Below, piece after piece: positions 36,575 through 45,625 of a DNA stretch of 64,000 nt. A model generated the notes under the pieces. It saw only the letters and a list, made by a program, of their open reading frames with translations. It was not told the origin of the DNA and did no database searches. Positions within the stretch are counted from its first letter, which is position 1, and every line of letters begins with the position of its first letter. The position numbers and the translations under genes are program-made. The DNA lies in NCBI RefSeq assembly GCF_003173055.1, contig NZ_QGLF01000003.1, forward strand, positions 413,356-477,355, in the 5' to 3' direction. This stretch comes from Zavarzinia compransoris (GTDB lineage Bacteria > Pseudomonadota > Alphaproteobacteria > Zavarziniales > Zavarziniaceae).

Positions 36575-38137
36575 ATGGGGTTGATGCGGTCCGTCGCCAC
36601 CATCGGCGGCTATACGATGCTGAGCCGGATCCTGGGCTTCGCCCGCGATGCCCTGTTCGCGGCCGTGCTCGGCGCCGGCATGGCGGCGGATGCCTTCATG
36701 GTCGCCTTCCGCCTGCCGAACTTCATGCGGGCGCTGTTCGCCGAAGGCGCCTTCAACGCCGCCTTCGTGCCGCTCTATTCCCGCATCCTGGCGGGGGAGG
36801 ACGGACCGCACCGGGCCGCCCGCTTCGCCGGCGAGATCGCCAGCCTGCTGACCCTGGCCCTGCTGCTGCTGTCGGCGGCGCTGATGGTCTTCATGCCCCA
36901 GGCCATGCTGGTGCTGGCCCCGGGCTTTCGCGACGAGCCGGAGAAATTCGCCCTGGCGGTCGAACTGACCCGGCTGACCTTTCCCTATCTGACCTTCATC
37001 AGCCTGGTCTCGCTGCAAGGCGCGGTGCTGAACGCCCATCACCGCTTCGGGCCGCCGGCGGCGACGCCGGTGATGATGAACCTCGTCCTGATCGCCGCCC
37101 TGCTTCTGCCGCACGACGGGCTGGGGCTGGGGCTCGGCGTCGCCACCACCCAGGCGGTGGCGGTCAGCGTCGCCGGCATGGTGCAATTCGTCTGGCTGGC
37201 GGTGCATATGCAGCGGCACGGCCTGGCCATCCGCCTGCACCTGCCGCGCTTCGGGCCCGAGATCCGGCGCTTCTTCAAGCTGATGGGGCCGGCGGTGATC
37301 GGCGCCGGTATCTATCAGGTCAATGTCCTGATCGACATGATCCTGGCCTCCCTGCTGCCGGAAGGGACCGTGTCCTATCTCTTCTATGCCGACCGGTTGA
37401 ACCAATTGCCGCTGGCGGTGATCGGCATCGCCATTTCGACCGCGCTGCTGCCCCTGCTGTCGCGGCAATTGGCGGGGGGGGAGACGGCGCGGGCCCTGGA
37501 CACCCAGAACCGCGCCCTCGAAGGGGCGCTGCTGCTCACCCTGCCGGCGGCAGCGGCGCTGGCGACCCTGCCCGAGACCATCGTCTCGGTCCTGTTTCAG
37601 CGCGGCGCCTTCAGCGCGGCCGACAGCGCCGAGACGGCCAAGGCCCTGGCCGTGCTCGCCTGCGGCCTGCCGGCCTTCACCATCTCCAAGGTCTTCACCC
37701 CGGCCTTTCATGCCCGCGAGGATACGCGCACCCCGGTGCGCCTGGCCCTGATCGCGCTCGCCGTCAACCTTGCCGTCGCCCTGGCGGTGATGTGGGACTG
37801 GCATCAGGCGGGGCTGGCGCTGGCCTCGACCGTGGCCGCCTGGGCCAATACGGCGCAGCTGATGGTGATCCTCCGGCGGCGCGGCTATTTCAAGCCGGAC
37901 CGCCGGCTGGTCACCCGCGCGCTCCGCTTCCTGCTGGCGACCGCGGTCATGGTCGGGGTGCTGCTGCTGCTCGAATGGCAGCTCCGCCCCTTGTTCCAGC
38001 GCGACATCCTGTGGCGGGCGGGGGCGCTGGCCGGTCTGTGCGCCTCGGGCGGGCTGGTCTTCCTGGCCGTGGCCCTGGCCAGCCGGGCGGTCACCTTCGG
38101 CGAGCTGACGGCCCTGGTCCGGCGCCGGTCACGCTAG
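36575..38137 (+). CDS. murJ: Lipid II flippase MurJ
   Basis: MOP-superfamily transporter that flips lipid II across the inner membrane for peptidoglycan synthesis. The 520 residues hold about 14 helices. Family marks are FARDALFAAVLGAGMAADAFMVAFRLPNFMRALFAEGAFNAAFVPLYSR at the start and QRGAFSAADSAETAKALAVLACGLPAF in the second half. It starts with ATG 36575, ten bases after glnD, and is probably cotranscribed with it and with trpS. Confidence 0.97.
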   Translation: MGLMRSVATIGGYTMLSRILGFARDALFAAVLGAGMAADAFMVAFRLPNFMRALFAEGAFNAAFVPLYSRILAGEDGPHRAARFAGEIASLLTLALLLLSAALMVFMPQAMLVLAPGFRDEPEKFALAVELTRLTFPYLTFISLVSLQGAVLNAHHRFGPPAATPVMMNLVLIAALLLPHDGLGLGLGVATTQAVAVSVAGMVQFVWLAVHMQRHGLAIRLHLPRFGPEIRRFFKLMGPAVIGAGIYQVNVLIDMILASLLPEGTVSYLFYADRLNQLPLAVIGIAISTALLPLLSRQLAGGETARALDTQNRALEGALLLTLPAAAALATLPETIVSVLFQRGAFSAADSAETAKALAVLACGLPAFTISKVFTPAFHAREDTRTPVRLALIALAVNLAVALAVMWDWHQAGLALASTVAAWANTAQLMVILRRRGYFKPDRRLVTRALRFLLATAVMVGVLLLLEWQLRPLFQRDILWRAGALAGLCASGGLVFLAVALASRAVTFGELTALVRRRSR

Positions 38138-38199
38138 GTTGACCCGGGCAGGACGAGGCGCGATAAGAGGCGCGCAGTTCAGGAAAGAGCATCCGCATC

Positions 38200-39198
38200 A
38201 TGTCGAAACCCCGCGTGTTTTCCGGCGTCCAGCCCACCGGCAATCTGCATCTCGGCAATTATCTCGGCGCCATCCGCAACTGGGTGAAGCTGCAGGACGG
38301 CCACGAGTGCATCTATTGCGTCGTCGACATGCACGCGATCACGGTCTGGCAGGACCCGGCGGATCTCGCCCGCGCCATCCGCGAGGTGGCGGCCAGCCTG
38401 ATCGCCGCCGGCATCGATCCCGCGACCTCGATCCTGTTCAACCAGTCCAAGGTCTCGTCCCATGCCGAGACCGCCTGGATCTTCAACTGCGTCGCCCGCA
38501 TGGGCTGGCTGAACCGCATGACACAGTTCAAGGAAAAGGCGGGCAAGGACCGGGAGAATGCCTCGGTCGGCCTCTTCGCCTATCCGAACCTGATGGCGGC
38601 CGATATCCTCGCCTATAAGGCGACCCATGTGCCCGTGGGCGAGGACCAGAAGCAGCACCTGGAACTGGCCCGCGACATCGCCCAGAAGTTCAACCACGAC
38701 TATGGCGTCGAGCATTTCCCGCCGCCCGAGCCCCTGATCCTGGGCGAGGCGACCCGCGTCATGTCGCTGCGCGACGGCACCAAGAAAATGTCCAAGTCCG
38801 ATGCCTCGGACCAGTCGCGTATCAACCTGACCGACAGCCCGGACGAGATCGAGCAGAAGATCCGCCGCGCCAAGACCGACCCGGACGCCCTGCCCGAAAC
38901 CGCCGAAGGGCTGGAGTCCCGGCCGGAGGCGAAGAACCTCTTCGCCATTCACGCCGCCCTCGGCGACGAGACCGTGGCCGATGTCGTCGCCGCCTTCGCC
39001 GGCCAGCAATTCTCCGCCTTCAAGAAAGCCCTGACCGAACGCGCGGTCGAGCGCCTGTCGCCGATCACCGGCGAGATGCGCCGCCTGCTGGCGGACCCCG
39101 GCTATATCGACCGGGTGCTGAACGAGGGTGCTGCCCGGGCCGATGCCATCGCCGCCCCGATCCTGGCCGAGACCAAGCGCATCGTCGGCTTCATCTGA
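38200..39198 (+). CDS. trpS: Tryptophanyl-tRNA synthetase
   Basis: Class I aminoacyl-tRNA synthetase of 332 residues that loads tryptophan on its tRNA. The HIGH-equivalent is HLGN (17-20) in [18 protein letters not shown] and the second signature is KMSKS (196-200). The protein also has the tryptophan-pocket segment CVVDMHAIT. Length and motifs are normal for bacterial TrpRS. It lies 62 bases after murJ and has AGGAAAGAG before the ATG. A GC-rich inverted repeat begins three bases after its stop. Confidence 0.98.
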   Translation: MSKPRVFSGVQPTGNLHLGNYLGAIRNWVKLQDGHECIYCVVDMHAITVWQDPADLARAIREVAASLIAAGIDPATSILFNQSKVSSHAETAWIFNCVARMGWLNRMTQFKEKAGKDRENASVGLFAYPNLMAADILAYKATHVPVGEDQKQHLELARDIAQKFNHDYGVEHFPPPEPLILGEATRVMSLRDGTKKMSKSDASDQSRINLTDSPDEIEQKIRRAKTDPDALPETAEGLESRPEAKNLFAIHAALGDETVADVVAAFAGQQFSAFKKALTERAVERLSPITGEMRRLLADPGYIDRVLNEGAARADAIAAPILAETKRIVGFI

Positions 39199-39200
39199 CC

Positions 39201-39298
39201 GCCGCCCCCTCACCCCGGCCCTCTCCCCCAAGGGGGCGAGGGAGTCGATGCCGTCTCTCCCTCGCCCCTCCGGGGAGAGGGCCGGGGTGAGGGGCGGC
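39201..39298. repeat. Long GC-rich inverted repeat downstream of trpS
   Basis: Near-palindromic element of about 98 bases: outer arms GCCGCCCCCTCACCCCGGCC... (39201-39228) and its complement (39272-39298), one extra C in the left arm, and inner arms GGGCGAGGGAG/CTCCCTCGCCC (about 39234-39244 and 39257-39267). The arm CCCTCACCCCGGCCCTCTCCCC is typical of dispersed palindromic elements in GC-rich proteobacteria, as recalled from general knowledge. It could form a long hairpin in the trpS 3' RNA. Confidence 0.8.
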
Positions 39299-39306
39299 GC
39301 CCAACA

Positions 39307-39339
39307 AAAACGGCGGCAAGGTGACCCTGCCGCCGTTTT
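39307..39339. terminator. Bidirectional terminator between trpS and the HigA-like gene
   Basis: Perfect 12-bp stem AAAACGGCGGCA (39307-39318) and TGCCGCCGTTTT (39328-39339) with a nine-base loop. The A and T runs on both sides make it a two-way Rho-independent terminator for the convergent trpS and HigA-like genes. Confidence 0.9.
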
Positions 39340-39375
39340 CGCGTCGGGCGGTCGGGAACGGGCCCGGCCGGCGCC

Positions 39376-40035
39376 TTACTTCTTCTTCGCCGGCTTGGCC
39401 GGGGCCTTCTTGGCGGCGGCCTTCTTCGGCGCGGCGGTCTTCACCGGCGCGGGCGCGGCGGCGGGGGCCGGGGCGACGGCGGCCTTCTTCGGGGCCGCCT
39501 TCTTCTTCGGGGCCGGCTTGTCCTCGACCTTCTTGACCTCGGGCTTCTTGGCTTCCGCCTTCTTCGCCTCGGTCTTCTTCACCGCCGCCTTTTTCGGCGC
39601 CGGCTTCTTGTCCTCGACCTTCTTGGCGGCTTTCTTCGGCGCGGCCTTCTTCGGCTCCGGCGCGGGGGCCGGCGCCGGGACGGCGGCCTTCGCCTTCGGG
39701 GCGGGCTTCGGTTCCGGCGTCGCCGGCTTCGAGGAGGCGTGCGGGATCTTCGACAGGATCTTCGCCAGCGCGGCCTCGGTCTGGTGCAGGTCGTAGGCGA
39801 TCTGCTGTTCCAGCCAGTGGCGGGCGTCGGTGCCGGTCACCTTGGCGATGCGCAGCGCCATGTCCGCCGTCAGGTTGCGGCGGAAGTTGACGAGCTGGTT
39901 GATGGTCCGGCGCGAGACGCCGGTGAGCTTGGCGAGCTGGTCCTGGGTCAGGCCCAGCTTGGTGAGTACGGTCTCGGCGATGCTGACGCCCGGATGCGCC
40001 GGTCCGGTGCTCGCGGTCTTGCCTTTTGCGGCCAT
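39376..40035 (-). CDS. HigA-like HTH protein with histone-H1-like tail
   Basis: The 219-residue product has two unlike halves. Residues 1-98 are a HigA/XRE DNA-binding domain: HPGVSIAETVLTKLGLTQDQLAKLTGVSRRTINQLVN, with the helix-turn-helix at about 28-52, then MALRIAKVTGTDARHWLEQQIAYDL as in HigA antitoxins. Residues from about 100 to the end are an Ala/Lys/Pro tail of PKKAA- and VKK-type repeats like bacterial histone H1 proteins. No HigB toxin gene is adjacent. I infer a nucleoid-associated regulator derived from an orphan antitoxin. A terminator faces its 3' end. Confidence 0.85.
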   Translation of the reverse strand: MAAKGKTASTGPAHPGVSIAETVLTKLGLTQDQLAKLTGVSRRTINQLVNFRRNLTADMALRIAKVTGTDARHWLEQQIAYDLHQTEAALAKILSKIPHASSKPATPEPKPAPKAKAAVPAPAPAPEPKKAAPKKAAKKVEDKKPAPKKAAVKKTEAKKAEAKKPEVKKVEDKPAPKKKAAPKKAAVAPAPAAAPAPVKTAAPKKAAAKKAPAKPAKKK

Positions 40036-40343
40036 GGTCTTCGTGCCCCCTGTCGCGTCCCCTGGTAGCTTTATTCTCAGGACGTGAGCGCACCCACGGG
40101 TGCGCGGCGTTGGTGGTTTGATGAAAGCGCCCGGTCAGGGGCGCAGGGTGTCTTCTTGCTCGAAATCGACCGGACCTCGCGATCCGAACCGCCAAACACA
40201 ACGGCGGCACATCATAGCAAAGAACCGGTGCCGTTGCCTAGACCATTTGAGTTACACAAGTAATCGCTTGCCGGGATCGCCCTTCCTGGGTCACTCTTCG
40301 GCCCGGCGACAATTCTCAATCGCGCTGCAATGAGGAGAAAATC
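40036..40343. promoter_or_regulatory. Divergent promoter region with 18-base palindrome
   Basis: This 308-base gap between the HigA-like gene (minus) and the DUF2333 gene (plus) has no supportable gene. It holds the palindrome GCGCACCC-AC-GGGTGCGC (40088-40105), 53 bases before the HigA-like start, a good candidate for an autoregulatory operator of that HTH protein. The right part (40200-40340) is AT-richer, with TAGACCATTTGAGTTACACAAG, and probably holds the DUF2333 promoter. Confidence 0.5.
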
Positions 40344-41318
40344 ATGGCCGGCAGCAAGGTCTTCCTCGACGTCAAGGGCGGGGGCGGCGGCTTCTGGCGC
40401 AGGCCCTGGCTGTGGCGGACGGTGGCCGGCCTCGCGGCCGCGATCGTGCTGCTTTACTATCCGATCGGCATGATCGTCAGCCACAAGATCGACGACGACC
40501 TTTCCTTCGCGGTTGCAACATCAGCCGTTCCCGCCGGCGGCAGCGAGGCGGTGGCCGTCGCCGCCGCCCTGGTGGCGCGCGAGGTCGACGTCAACGGCTG
40601 GGTCGCCAATGATCCCTTCTTCCTGCCGTCGGGCGTGCTCGACAACATGCCCAATTTCCAGCAGGGCATCGTCGACGCCGTCGCCACCTTCTCGATCGAG
40701 CTGCGCGACCAGCTGGGGCGCCTGCGCGGCTCGGGCGAGACCGACCGCGACCTCGCCGAGGCCCTGAGCACGCTGCAGTATTCGGGCACCAAATGGGTCT
40801 TCGACCTGTCGACCTCGATCCTGCCGACCGCGACCTCGGAGGCGCAGTACCGCAAGGGCGTGAAGGCGCTGACCGCCTATAACGCCAATGTCGCCGCCGG
40901 CAAGGCGGTGTTCGACCGCCGCGCCGACAATCTCCAGGCCGTGATCGGGCGCATCGCCCTCGACGTCGGCTCGGTCTCGGCCGCGGTCGACCGCCAGGTG
41001 CGGGAGAATGCGGGCAATCTCTTCGACTTCACCTGCGACGATCTCTATTACCGGGTGAAGGGCACGGCCTATGGCTATCACCTGATCCTGAAGGCGTTGC
41101 GCAAGGATTTCGCCCAATTGATCGAGGAGCGCGGCCTCGGCCCGCTCTGGGACGAGGCGGTGGCCAGCCTGGGCGAGGTCGCCATGCTCCAGCCCTGGAT
41201 CGTCTGGAACGGCGGGCTGGAAAGCCAGTTCATGCCCAATCACCTGACCACCCAGGGCTTCTTCCTGCTGCGGGCGCGGACCCAGCTGCGCGAAATCGCC
41301 ACGGTCCTCGACAAGTAA
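40344..41318 (+). CDS. DUF2333 membrane-anchored protein
   Basis: The 324-residue protein fits the DUF2333 family: a cytoplasmic N-terminus, one helix at about 33-50 (TVAGLAAAIVLLYYPIGMI) and a large periplasmic helical part with the features FFLPSGVLDNMPNFQQGIVDA and FDFTCDDLYYRVKGTAYGYHLIL near the C-terminus. The family has no defined activity. It starts with ATG 40344 after AGGAG. A universal stress protein gene follows after 58 bases, possibly in the same transcript. Confidence 0.86.
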   Translation: MAGSKVFLDVKGGGGGFWRRPWLWRTVAGLAAAIVLLYYPIGMIVSHKIDDDLSFAVATSAVPAGGSEAVAVAAALVAREVDVNGWVANDPFFLPSGVLDNMPNFQQGIVDAVATFSIELRDQLGRLRGSGETDRDLAEALSTLQYSGTKWVFDLSTSILPTATSEAQYRKGVKALTAYNANVAAGKAVFDRRADNLQAVIGRIALDVGSVSAAVDRQVRENAGNLFDFTCDDLYYRVKGTAYGYHLILKALRKDFAQLIEERGLGPLWDEAVASLGEVAMLQPWIVWNGGLESQFMPNHLTTQGFFLLRARTQLREIATVLDK

Positions 41319-41376
41319 GCGGCGGCGGTGGCACCATCGTGGCGCACCCCGCCCCTTTTCAGCGCTGCAGGACATC

Positions 41377-41865
41377 ATGAGCGAGATCGCGGCCCGGCCC
41401 GATGCGACGCGTAAATTCCTGGTCGTGGTCGACGGCACGCCGGAATGCCGGCTGGCGCTGCGCTATGCCGCGCGCCGGGCGCTGAAGACCAAGGGCATGG
41501 TCGCCCTGCTCTATGTGATCGAGCCGTCCGAGATGCCGCAATGGCTGGGCGTGCAGCAGATCATGCGCGAGGAGGCGCGGGACGAGGCGGAAGCCCTGCT
41601 TCATGACCTGGCCGAAGAGGTGCAGCGCCTGGCCGGGCTGACGCCCGAACTGATCATCCGCGAGGGCATCCGGCGTGAACAACTGCTGAAGCTGATCGAG
41701 GAGGATCCGACCATCCGCATCCTCGTCCTTGGCGCCGGCACCGGCACCGACGGCCCGGGGCCCCTGGTCTCGGCCCTGGCCGGACAGATGTCCGGCAGCT
41801 TCCGCGTGCCCATCACCCTCGTGCCCGGCAATCTGTCGGCGCGGGAGGTGGACGAGCTGGCGTAA
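41377..41865 (+). CDS. Universal stress protein family
   Basis: UspA-fold protein of 162 residues. It begins KFLVVVDGTPECRLALRYAARRALKTKGMVALLYVIEP and contains the ATP-binding-like glycine segment VLGAGTGTDGPGPLVSALAGQMSGSFRVPITLVPG (GxxG with following S/T), so nucleotide binding is plausible. Its role in stress or growth arrest is family knowledge. It converges with the minus-strand cyclase gene, 18 bases between stops. Confidence 0.9.
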   Translation: MSEIAARPDATRKFLVVVDGTPECRLALRYAARRALKTKGMVALLYVIEPSEMPQWLGVQQIMREEARDEAEALLHDLAEEVQRLAGLTPELIIREGIRREQLLKLIEEDPTIRILVLGAGTGTDGPGPLVSALAGQMSGSFRVPITLVPGNLSAREVDELA

Positions 41866-41883
41866 CCCCGAAGGATACGGCGC

Positions 41884-43197
41884 TCAGGCTTCGCTGGTGA
41901 AGATCTCGGTCGGCTCGCGCTTGCCGCGCAGCGTGTGCAGCCCGAGCGAACGCAGCAGGCCCGGCTCGTCCAGTTCATAGGCGAAGGCGCTGGTGGTCAG
42001 CAGCGGCCGCTCCAGCACCTTGCACAGCGCCTCGACGCGGGCGACCTCGTTGACGGCGGGGCCGATGATGGTGAAGTCCAGCCGTTCGGTCGAGCCGATG
42101 TTACCATAGACGACATCGCCGAAATTGAGCGCGAAGCCGACCTTCAGCCCGGCCGGGCCCAGGGCGGCGGGCAGGGGCTCGATGGCGTCGACCGCGGTCA
42201 TGGCGGCGGTGGCGGCGGCGAGCGCCCGCGCGCAGGCATCGCGCCCGGCGGTGCCGAGGCCGGTGCCCTCGTCGGCCGGGAAGATGGCGAGGCAGCCGTC
42301 GCCCATGAATTTCAGCACCTCGCCGCCGGCGCGATGGACCGCCAGGGTCACGGCGTCGAGATAGGCGTCGAGAAGGGCGATGACCTCGCCCGCCGGGGCC
42401 CGGTCCGACAGGCGGGTGAAGCCGCGCATGTCGCAGGACAGGAGCGCGGCGCGGATCGCCTGGCCGTCGCCCCGGCGCACGGCCCCGGTCGCCACCCGCC
42501 GGGCCGCATCGCGCCCGAGATAGAGCGAGAGCAGGGTATCGGTCAGCTGGCGCTGCATCACCGTCTCGAAGCGCAGCGCGATCAGGGGCACGAGGGCGTC
42601 GAGCCGGGCCAGTTCGCCGTCGCGGAAGCCGCCCGGCCGGTCGGTGGCGAAGGAGATGAACGAGCGGCGCACGGCGACGAAATCGAGCGGCCGGATCAGA
42701 TAGTCGGTGGCGCCGACGGCGCGGAGATCGTCCATCACCGGGAAATCGTCCGGCCCCGGCGGCCCGTCCAGGCGCAGGCGGAAGCCCCCGGCGCCCTGGT
42801 GGATCAGGCGCACCGGGCTCGAGCGGTAGAAGGGCGATTGTTCGATCTCGAAGCCGCGGGCCAGGTTCTCCATGCCCTTGCCGCGCTCCCAGATGAAGGT
42901 GCGGGCGAAGATCTGCGGGTGCATGGCGAGCAGGCCCGAGGTGACGCGGACCAGCGGCAGGCCGCCGTCGTCGAGCATCTGGGCGACCTGGGCGATCACG
43001 CCCGGCGGGTCGAGGCGGGCGGCGGCCGGCGTCAGCAGGAAGGCGGCGACCGGGTCGTGGGCCAGCGCCGGCGGCGGCCCGAGCGGCGCCAGCGCCCGGC
43101 GGCCCTGGATTTCCGCGGCGACCGCGACGGTCTCGTCCCAGATCTCGTCCGGGGGCAGGGGGGCGGGGGACAGTTGGGCGGCGGCGGTCTTCGACAT
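41884..43197 (-). CDS. Class III adenylate/guanylate cyclase
   Basis: Nucleotidyl cyclase of 437 residues. The N-terminal 240 residues form an unrecognised sensory region with GAF-like strands; the C-terminal domain (about 245-437) has the first metal aspartate in LLSCDMRGFTRLSD, the substrate lysine and second metal aspartate in VLKFMGDGCLAIF, and the transition-state pair in VNEVARVEALC (N and R). All catalytic residues are present, so it should be active, making cAMP by the lysine rule. No membrane helix is evident. It is divergent from nfuA by 111 bases. Confidence 0.92.
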   Translation of the reverse strand: MSKTAAAQLSPAPLPPDEIWDETVAVAAEIQGRRALAPLGPPPALAHDPVAAFLLTPAAARLDPPGVIAQVAQMLDDGGLPLVRVTSGLLAMHPQIFARTFIWERGKGMENLARGFEIEQSPFYRSSPVRLIHQGAGGFRLRLDGPPGPDDFPVMDDLRAVGATDYLIRPLDFVAVRRSFISFATDRPGGFRDGELARLDALVPLIALRFETVMQRQLTDTLLSLYLGRDAARRVATGAVRRGDGQAIRAALLSCDMRGFTRLSDRAPAGEVIALLDAYLDAVTLAVHRAGGEVLKFMGDGCLAIFPADEGTGLGTAGRDACARALAAATAAMTAVDAIEPLPAALGPAGLKVGFALNFGDVVYGNIGSTERLDFTIIGPAVNEVARVEALCKVLERPLLTTSAFAYELDEPGLLRSLGLHTLRGKREPTEIFTSEA

Positions 43198-43308
43198 GGC
43201 TGCCTTGCAGCTACTCCAGTTTTCTTGATCTTAGGCGAGGCTTCGGCCATGTAGAGTTAAATCTTGACCGCATCTAATCCGCCTTGACCGGATATAGTGA
43301 GGACGACC

Positions 43309-43860
43309 ATGTTCATCCAGACCGAAGCGACGCCGAACCCCGCGACCCTGAAGTTTTTGCCCGGCCGCGACGTGATGACCGCGGGCACCGTGAACTTCCC
43401 CAATGCGGAGGCCGCCGCGCGCTCGCCGCTGGCGACGCGCCTGTTCGCGGTCGAAGGGGTGACGGGCGTCTTCTTCGGCGCCGATTTCGTCACCGTCACC
43501 AAGGACGACGCCAGCTGGGACAGCCTGAAGCCGGCGATCCTCGGCGCCATCGTCGAGCATTTCGCCAGCGGCGAGCCGATCCTGGCCGAAGCCGCCGCCG
43601 CCCCGGTCGAAGCCGCGGCCAGCGGCCCCCATGCCGAGGTCATCGAGCAGATCAAGGAATTGCTGGAAACCCGCGTCCGCCCGGCGGTGGCGCAGGACGG
43701 CGGCGACATCACCTTCCACGACTTCGACGACGGCGTCGTCTACCTGCACATGCAGGGCTCCTGCGCCGGCTGTCCGTCCTCCACCGCGACCTTGAAGTCG
43801 GGCATCGAGAACATGCTGCGCCACTATATTCCGGAAGTGACGGAAGTGCGTGCGGTCTGA
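43309..43860 (+). CDS. Iron-sulfur scaffold/carrier NfuA
   Basis: NifU-like protein of 183 residues that binds a [4Fe-4S] cluster and delivers it to apo-enzymes. The N-terminal Nfu domain begins [19 protein letters not shown], and the C-terminal NifU domain has the cluster cysteines SCAGCPSS (CxxC) in a region starting [26 protein letters not shown] 43309 follows AGGACGACC. It starts a plus-strand run with nitroreductase, tsaB and rimI. The words CTTGACCG occur twice in front of the gene, possibly promoter elements. Confidence 0.95.
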   Translation: MFIQTEATPNPATLKFLPGRDVMTAGTVNFPNAEAAARSPLATRLFAVEGVTGVFFGADFVTVTKDDASWDSLKPAILGAIVEHFASGEPILAEAAAAPVEAAASGPHAEVIEQIKELLETRVRPAVAQDGGDITFHDFDDGVVYLHMQGSCAGCPSSTATLKSGIENMLRHYIPEVTEVRAV

Positions 43861-43903
43861 CCAGTCGGGCCAGTTGATCAACCTTGAAGTTGTTGAGGAT
43901 TTC

Positions 43904-44494
43904 ATGACCAGTCCGCTTTCCGACGCGAGCCTGGACCAGCTTTTCCGGTCCGCCCGCACCCATAACGCCTGGACCGACAAGCCGGTTCCGGCCGAGACCC
44001 TGCAAGCGCTCTACGACCTCGTGAAATGGGGCCCGACCAGCGCCAACGCCTCGCCCGCGCGCTTCGTCTTCGTCACCACGGCCGAGGGCAAGGCGCGGCT
44101 GAAGCCGGCGCTTTCCGCCGGCAACCTGGACAAGACGCTGGCCGCGCCGGTGACCGTGATCGTCGCCCACGACCTCGACTTCGGCGAGAAGCTGGAATTC
44201 CTCTTCCCCCATGCGCCGGGCGCCAAGGCCTGGTTCGCAGCACCCGAGGTGGAACAGGCGACGGCCTTCCGCAACGGCACCCTGCAGGGCGCCTATCTGA
44301 TCCTGGCGGCCCGGGCGCTGGGCCTCGACGCCGGCCCGATGTCGGGCTTCGACAATGCCAAGGTGGACGCGGAATTCTTCGCCGGCACCCGCATCAAGTC
44401 GAATTTCCTGGTCAATTTCGGCTACGGCGATCCGGCGGGCCTGTTCCCGCGCAGCCCGCGCCTGCCCTTCGCGGAGGCGGCGACCATCGCCTGA
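43904..44494 (+). CDS. Nitroreductase family protein, RutE/HadB-like
   Basis: FMN-dependent oxidoreductase of 196 residues, in the subgroup of malonic semialdehyde reductase RutE and halogenated-compound reductase HadB. Marks are [16 protein letters not shown] (FMN-binding arginines), [16 protein letters not shown] and the C-terminal [26 protein letters not shown] 43904 has GAGGA in front; the in-frame GTG 43850 would overlap nfuA and add an unlikely leader. The rut operon is not adjacent, so I would name only the family. Confidence 0.88.
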   Translation: MTSPLSDASLDQLFRSARTHNAWTDKPVPAETLQALYDLVKWGPTSANASPARFVFVTTAEGKARLKPALSAGNLDKTLAAPVTVIVAHDLDFGEKLEFLFPHAPGAKAWFAAPEVEQATAFRNGTLQGAYLILAARALGLDAGPMSGFDNAKVDAEFFAGTRIKSNFLVNFGYGDPAGLFPRSPRLPFAEAATIA

Positions 44495-44516
44495 CGGCGG
44501 TGGCCCCGACGATGTC

Positions 44517-45173
44517 ATGAAGGTCCTGGCCTTCGATTGCGCGACCGGGCCGACCTCGGTCGCGCTGTGGCGGGACGGCACAGTGGCGGCGCGGGCGGAC
44601 GACGCCCGCCCGCAAGGCCAGGCGGAAAGCCTGGTGCCCCTGATCGGCCTCGTGCTGCAACAGGCGGGGCTTGCGCCCGCCGGCGTCGACCGTATCGCCG
44701 TGACCCTGGGCCCCGGTTCCTTCACCGGGGTGCGCATCGCGCTGGCCGCGGCCCGGGGCCTCGGCCTTGCGGTCGGGCGGCCGGTGTTCGGCCGTTCCAG
44801 CCTCGAGGTCATGGCCGCCGGCCTGCCCCCCGCCGAATGCCCGACCCTGGTCGCGATCGACGCCCGGCGCGGCGAAATCTATGGCCAATTGTTCGCGCCC
44901 GACGGCCGGCCGCTGTCCGTGCTGGCGGCCGTCGCCTTGCCGGAAATAGGCGCGGCCGGCCTGTTGCCGGCGGGGCCGCTTCGCGTTGCCGGCAGCGGCG
45001 CCGCCCTGGTGGCCGGGGCGAGCGGGCGGACCGATCTCGATCTCGCCGCGGTCGCGGCGCCCGATGCCGCGGTCCTGGCCCGGCTGGTCGCCGGGGCGGC
45101 GGCGGCCGACGCCGACCCGGCGCCCGAGCCGATCTATCTGCGGGCGCCCGACGCCCGGCTGCCGGCCGCGTGA
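44517..45173 (+). CDS. tsaB: tRNA threonylcarbamoyladenosine factor TsaB
   Basis: Partner of TsaD and TsaE in making the t6A modification of tRNA position 37. The 218 residues have the ASKHA fold: VLAFDCATGPTSVAL, ESLVPLIGLVLQQAGL, and the signature VTLGPGSFTGVRIALAAARGLGL. It starts with ATG 44517 and its stop overlaps the rimI ATG (TGATG), the common tsaB-rimI pair. The active site is incomplete by design, as in other TsaB proteins, which act as a scaffold. Confidence 0.95.
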   Translation: MKVLAFDCATGPTSVALWRDGTVAARADDARPQGQAESLVPLIGLVLQQAGLAPAGVDRIAVTLGPGSFTGVRIALAAARGLGLAVGRPVFGRSSLEVMAAGLPPAECPTLVAIDARRGEIYGQLFAPDGRPLSVLAAVALPEIGAAGLLPAGPLRVAGSGAALVAGASGRTDLDLAAVAAPDAAVLARLVAGAAAADADPAPEPIYLRAPDARLPAA

Positions 45174-45625
45174 TGGCCGGCGGCGGCCCGGTCCGGCCGG
45201 CCGATCCGGCGCATCTTGCCGCATTGGCCGACCTGCATCGCGCCTGTTTTCCCGATGACCCCTGGGATGCGGAAACCCTCGGCCGGCTGGCGGCCATGCC
45301 CGGGGCGCTGCTGCTGTGCGCCGACCGCGGCTTCATCCTGCTGCGCGGGGCGGCGGACGAGACCGAGGTGATCACCATCGCGGTCGATCCGGCGGCGCGG
45401 GGCCGGGGGCTCGGCCGGGCTTTGCTGGGGGCCGGGCTCGACCGGGCGGCGCGGGCCGGGGCGGCCCGCGCCTTTCTCGAGGTCGCGGTCGACAATGACG
45501 CCGCCCTCGCCCTCTACCGCCGGGCGGGCTTTGCCGAGGCCGGGCGGCGGCGCGGCTATTACCGCCGGGCGGACGGGGGTTTTGCCGATGCCCTGGTCAT
45601 GGCCCGGGACTTGCCGTTGTCCTGA
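45173..45625 (+). CDS. rimI: Ribosomal S18 alanine N-acetyltransferase
   Basis: GNAT acetyltransferase of 150 residues that acetylates the N-terminus of ribosomal protein S18 in known members. The acetyl-CoA site is VDPAARGRGLGRALL, followed by LEVAVDNDAALALYRRAGFAEAGRRRGYY. Coupling to tsaB by overlap (TGATG) supports the rimI name over other GNATs. The gene is followed by 473 bases without a gene. Confidence 0.92.
   Translation: MAGGGPVRPADPAHLAALADLHRACFPDDPWDAETLGRLAAMPGALLLCADRGFILLRGAADETEVITIAVDPAARGRGLGRALLGAGLDRAARAGAARAFLEVAVDNDAALALYRRAGFAEAGRRRGYYRRADGGFADALVMARDLPLS

Noticed and set aside
33710-37804. A 1364-residue open frame on the minus strand opposite glnD and murJ
   Set aside because: It is a GC-rich shadow frame: glnD and murJ on the plus strand show full family motifs, and the antisense product is Gln/Gly/Arg-rich without any recognisable domain.
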